The position numbers and the translations under genes are program-made. This document shows positions 63,201-64,000 of a stretch of 64,000 bases of DNA, in pieces (the first letter of the stretch is position 1; each line of letters begins with the position of its first letter). This DNA comes from Bimastos eiseni. Lineage: Eukaryota; Annelida; Clitellata; Crassiclitellata; Lumbricidae. The stretch spans positions 32,725,406 to 32,789,405 of the forward strand of contig OY365811.1 of assembly GCA_959347315.1 (NCBI GenBank). Reading direction: 5' to 3'. The notes under the pieces were generated by a model, which was not told where the DNA came from, ran no database searches, and was given only the letters and a program-made list of their open reading frames with translations.

Positions 63201-64000
63201 ATTGACACCAACGGGTGATGAACACGTGGACGTAGATGATGATGATTTGTTTTAAATGGCCATTGACATTTCTTTGAAGGCTTGAGATTTGGTTTAACAA
63301 TTTCTTGTGAATTTGCAGTTGATGGCTGATGGCAATCCCGTTCTTCGCCCGAGTGTGTTTGAAATCTCTCATAGTCAGGTTCTCATGTCTTGTGCTAAAA
63401 AGACAAATGAGGAACTTCAGAGGCAACTAGAAGAGCAAAAGTTAAAGAATGAGCAGCTTCTGAGGTAGGTAACTCTGCTCATTTCTATGGTAATTGTTCT
63501 TGTATGAACTTTTGTGTAGATAGCACAGACATCAATGTTAATTTGTGCAGTTTTAAGTCTGCATAAATTTACATTTCTTTTGACATAAACCAAACTTCTA
63601 GTTTTTTCTGGCATATAGAATTTCAACCGGGCATCTCCGATGGTATCAATTTTTGATCGTTTCACTTGAAGCAAGGATTGCTTGATGATTATTGATTAGG
63701 AGAGTGGCACTACTGAAGTCATGGCGTTAGTTATTACCAAGTTTAGATAAAAGTAAAAGTGCAAGGGAGAATGCAGTCACAAAAGATGTCAGTAACACTG
63801 CTTTTGGTATGCATTTTAGAGGTGTTTGTGAAAGACAGCTTTCTACTAAAAGTCCGTATGAGTGAATTCAGACATTTTCATTGTTAACATGTGTTAAAAG
63901 ACTAAGTTTTATGTATGTTGTGTTGGGTAATGCATTATGAACACGAAATTTAATTTAATTTTTTGTCTTTTAAAAACAGGCAGCTCGACAGGCTGAAAGT
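56540..64000 (+). CDS. WEE1: WEE1 protein kinase (CDK1 Tyr15 kinase), 3' end outside window
   Basis: Exons: 56540-57267, 59126-59353, 59802-59923, 60992-61240, 61715-61863, 62623-62730, 63319-63464, 63980-64000 and on. All phases agree. WEE1 is a nuclear kinase that holds the cell cycle before mitosis by phosphorylating the CDK1 inhibitory tyrosine. Visible: a Ser/Pro-rich N-terminus with TP and SP sites, an RRLR motif (165-168), NVNPFA as in WEE1 NINPFT, Gly-loop [11 protein letters not shown] (285-295), Lys307, helix-C Glu325 in [17 protein letters not shown], catalytic HLDLKPDN with Asp405, DFG at 444-446, [17 protein letters not shown], and a C-terminal coiled-coil-like tail. ATG at 56540 has A at -3; no upstream ATG is in frame nearby. 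DFG replaces the DLG of vertebrate WEE1. Confidence 0.96.
57268..59125 (+). other. WEE1 first intron
   Basis: A/T-rich, no exon or element recognised. Confidence 0.6.
59126..59353 (+). CDS. WEE1: WEE1 exon: ATP-binding loop
   Basis: Encodes [20 protein letters not shown] and then [16 protein letters not shown]. Acceptor CTGCAG, donor GTACGT. The GSVYKC and AIKRSK blocks are WEE1 hallmarks. Confidence 0.96.
59802..59923 (+). CDS. WEE1: WEE1 exon: helix C and hinge
   Basis: Encodes [36 protein letters not shown]. Near-identical to human WEE1 here. Phase 2 to 1. Confidence 0.96.
59955..60055 (+). repeat. Dispersed repeat, related to 17895-18090
   Basis: AGCGCCCCTTCAAGTTTGC followed by GAGCGCTCCAAGCTCAACCC, in a WEE1 intron. 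Confidence 0.5.
60500..60830. mobile_element. hAT-like MITE, 331 bp, in WEE1 intron
   Basis: Termini CAGAGGTGTCA and TTTGACACCCCTG, the classic CAGGGGTGTCAAAC hAT end. Perfect 8-bp duplication ATCTAAAC at 60492-60499 and 60831-60838. GGCCCGCC blocks near both ends. A 112-codon minus frame crosses it but ends in flanking DNA and matches no transposase motif I know. Confidence 0.93.
60992..61240 (+). CDS. WEE1: WEE1 exon: catalytic loop
   Basis: Encodes [30 protein letters not shown], then [14 protein letters not shown] and an acidic insert ending VIYKIG. Phase 1 to 1. Confidence 0.95.
61715..61863 (+). CDS. WEE1: WEE1 exon: DFG and activation segment
   Basis: Encodes [37 protein letters not shown] and [13 protein letters not shown]. 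Phase 1 to 0, donor GTAAGT. Confidence 0.95.
62331..62400 (+). mobile_element. Degenerate tRNA-like SINE head
   Basis: GGTGGCAGAGTTGGTTAAGC is A-box-like. The B-box is decayed (GTTAAATTTGACTC). Confidence 0.4.
62623..62730 (+). CDS. WEE1: WEE1 exon: kinase C-lobe
   Basis: 36 codons: [18 protein letters not shown], then [13 protein letters not shown], equivalent to EPLPRNGDQWHEIRQGRLP of human WEE1. Confidence 0.92.
63319..63464 (+). CDS. WEE1: WEE1 exon: end of kinase domain and tail helix
   Basis: Encodes [20 protein letters not shown], then [19 protein letters not shown], a coiled-coil-like tail as in WEE1. Donor GTAGGT, phase 2. Confidence 0.9.
63980..64000 (+). CDS. WEE1: WEE1 exon, truncated by window edge
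   Basis: Acceptor TTTAAAAACAG. Completes Arg and reads QLDRLK, continuing the tail helix. Confidence 0.75.

Overview
This is a window of animal nuclear genome: long introns, short exons with GT/AG borders, dense micro- and minisatellites, LINE, SINE and hAT-like debris, and one 200-N assembly gap. The abundant TAGGCCTA-type words and the repeat content suggest a marine invertebrate. That is an impression, and the sequence does not fix the phylum.

Three genes are supported. (1) 1-11627, plus strand: the 3' part of a KANK-family gene (KN motif and ankyrin repeat protein). It has an exon of tandem 68-residue Ser/Gly/Arg-rich repeats, a basic linker with a possible PP1-docking pair, then the conserved KANK pre-ankyrin segment and ankyrin repeats. 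The KN motif and promoter lie left of the window. (2) 42726-17638, minus strand: a 25-kb gene that I assembled from 19 exons whose phases all agree. It encodes about 803 residues with 14 EF-hands in 7 calmodulin-like lobes, and is the most unusual object here. Its stop codon is clear (a terminal mini-exon with a calmodulin-like ending), but its 5' end is uncertain. (3) 56540-64000, plus strand: a WEE1 kinase gene from the start codon through the kinase domain into the C-terminal tail, running off the right edge. CCAAT boxes and an E-box lie just upstream.

Layout: KANK (1-11.6 kb); convergent intergenic DNA with a LINE remnant (11.6-17.6 kb); the EF-hand gene with very repeat-rich introns (17.6-42.7 kb); a repeat-rich gene-poor stretch with the gap and a foldback element (42.8-56.2 kb); WEE1 (56.5-64 kb). 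KANK and the EF-hand gene converge. The EF-hand gene and WEE1 diverge. I see no operon-like or functional linkage: the products belong to adhesion/cortex (KANK), calcium binding (EF-hand protein) and cell-cycle control (WEE1).

Most long reading frames outside these exons are translations of simple repeats. Mobile DNA includes four different hAT-like non-autonomous elements with 8-bp target-site duplications (three perfect, one 7 of 8), two foldback-type elements that share a core but carry different terminal subrepeats, at least three LINE 3' remnants, and tRNA-derived SINEs.
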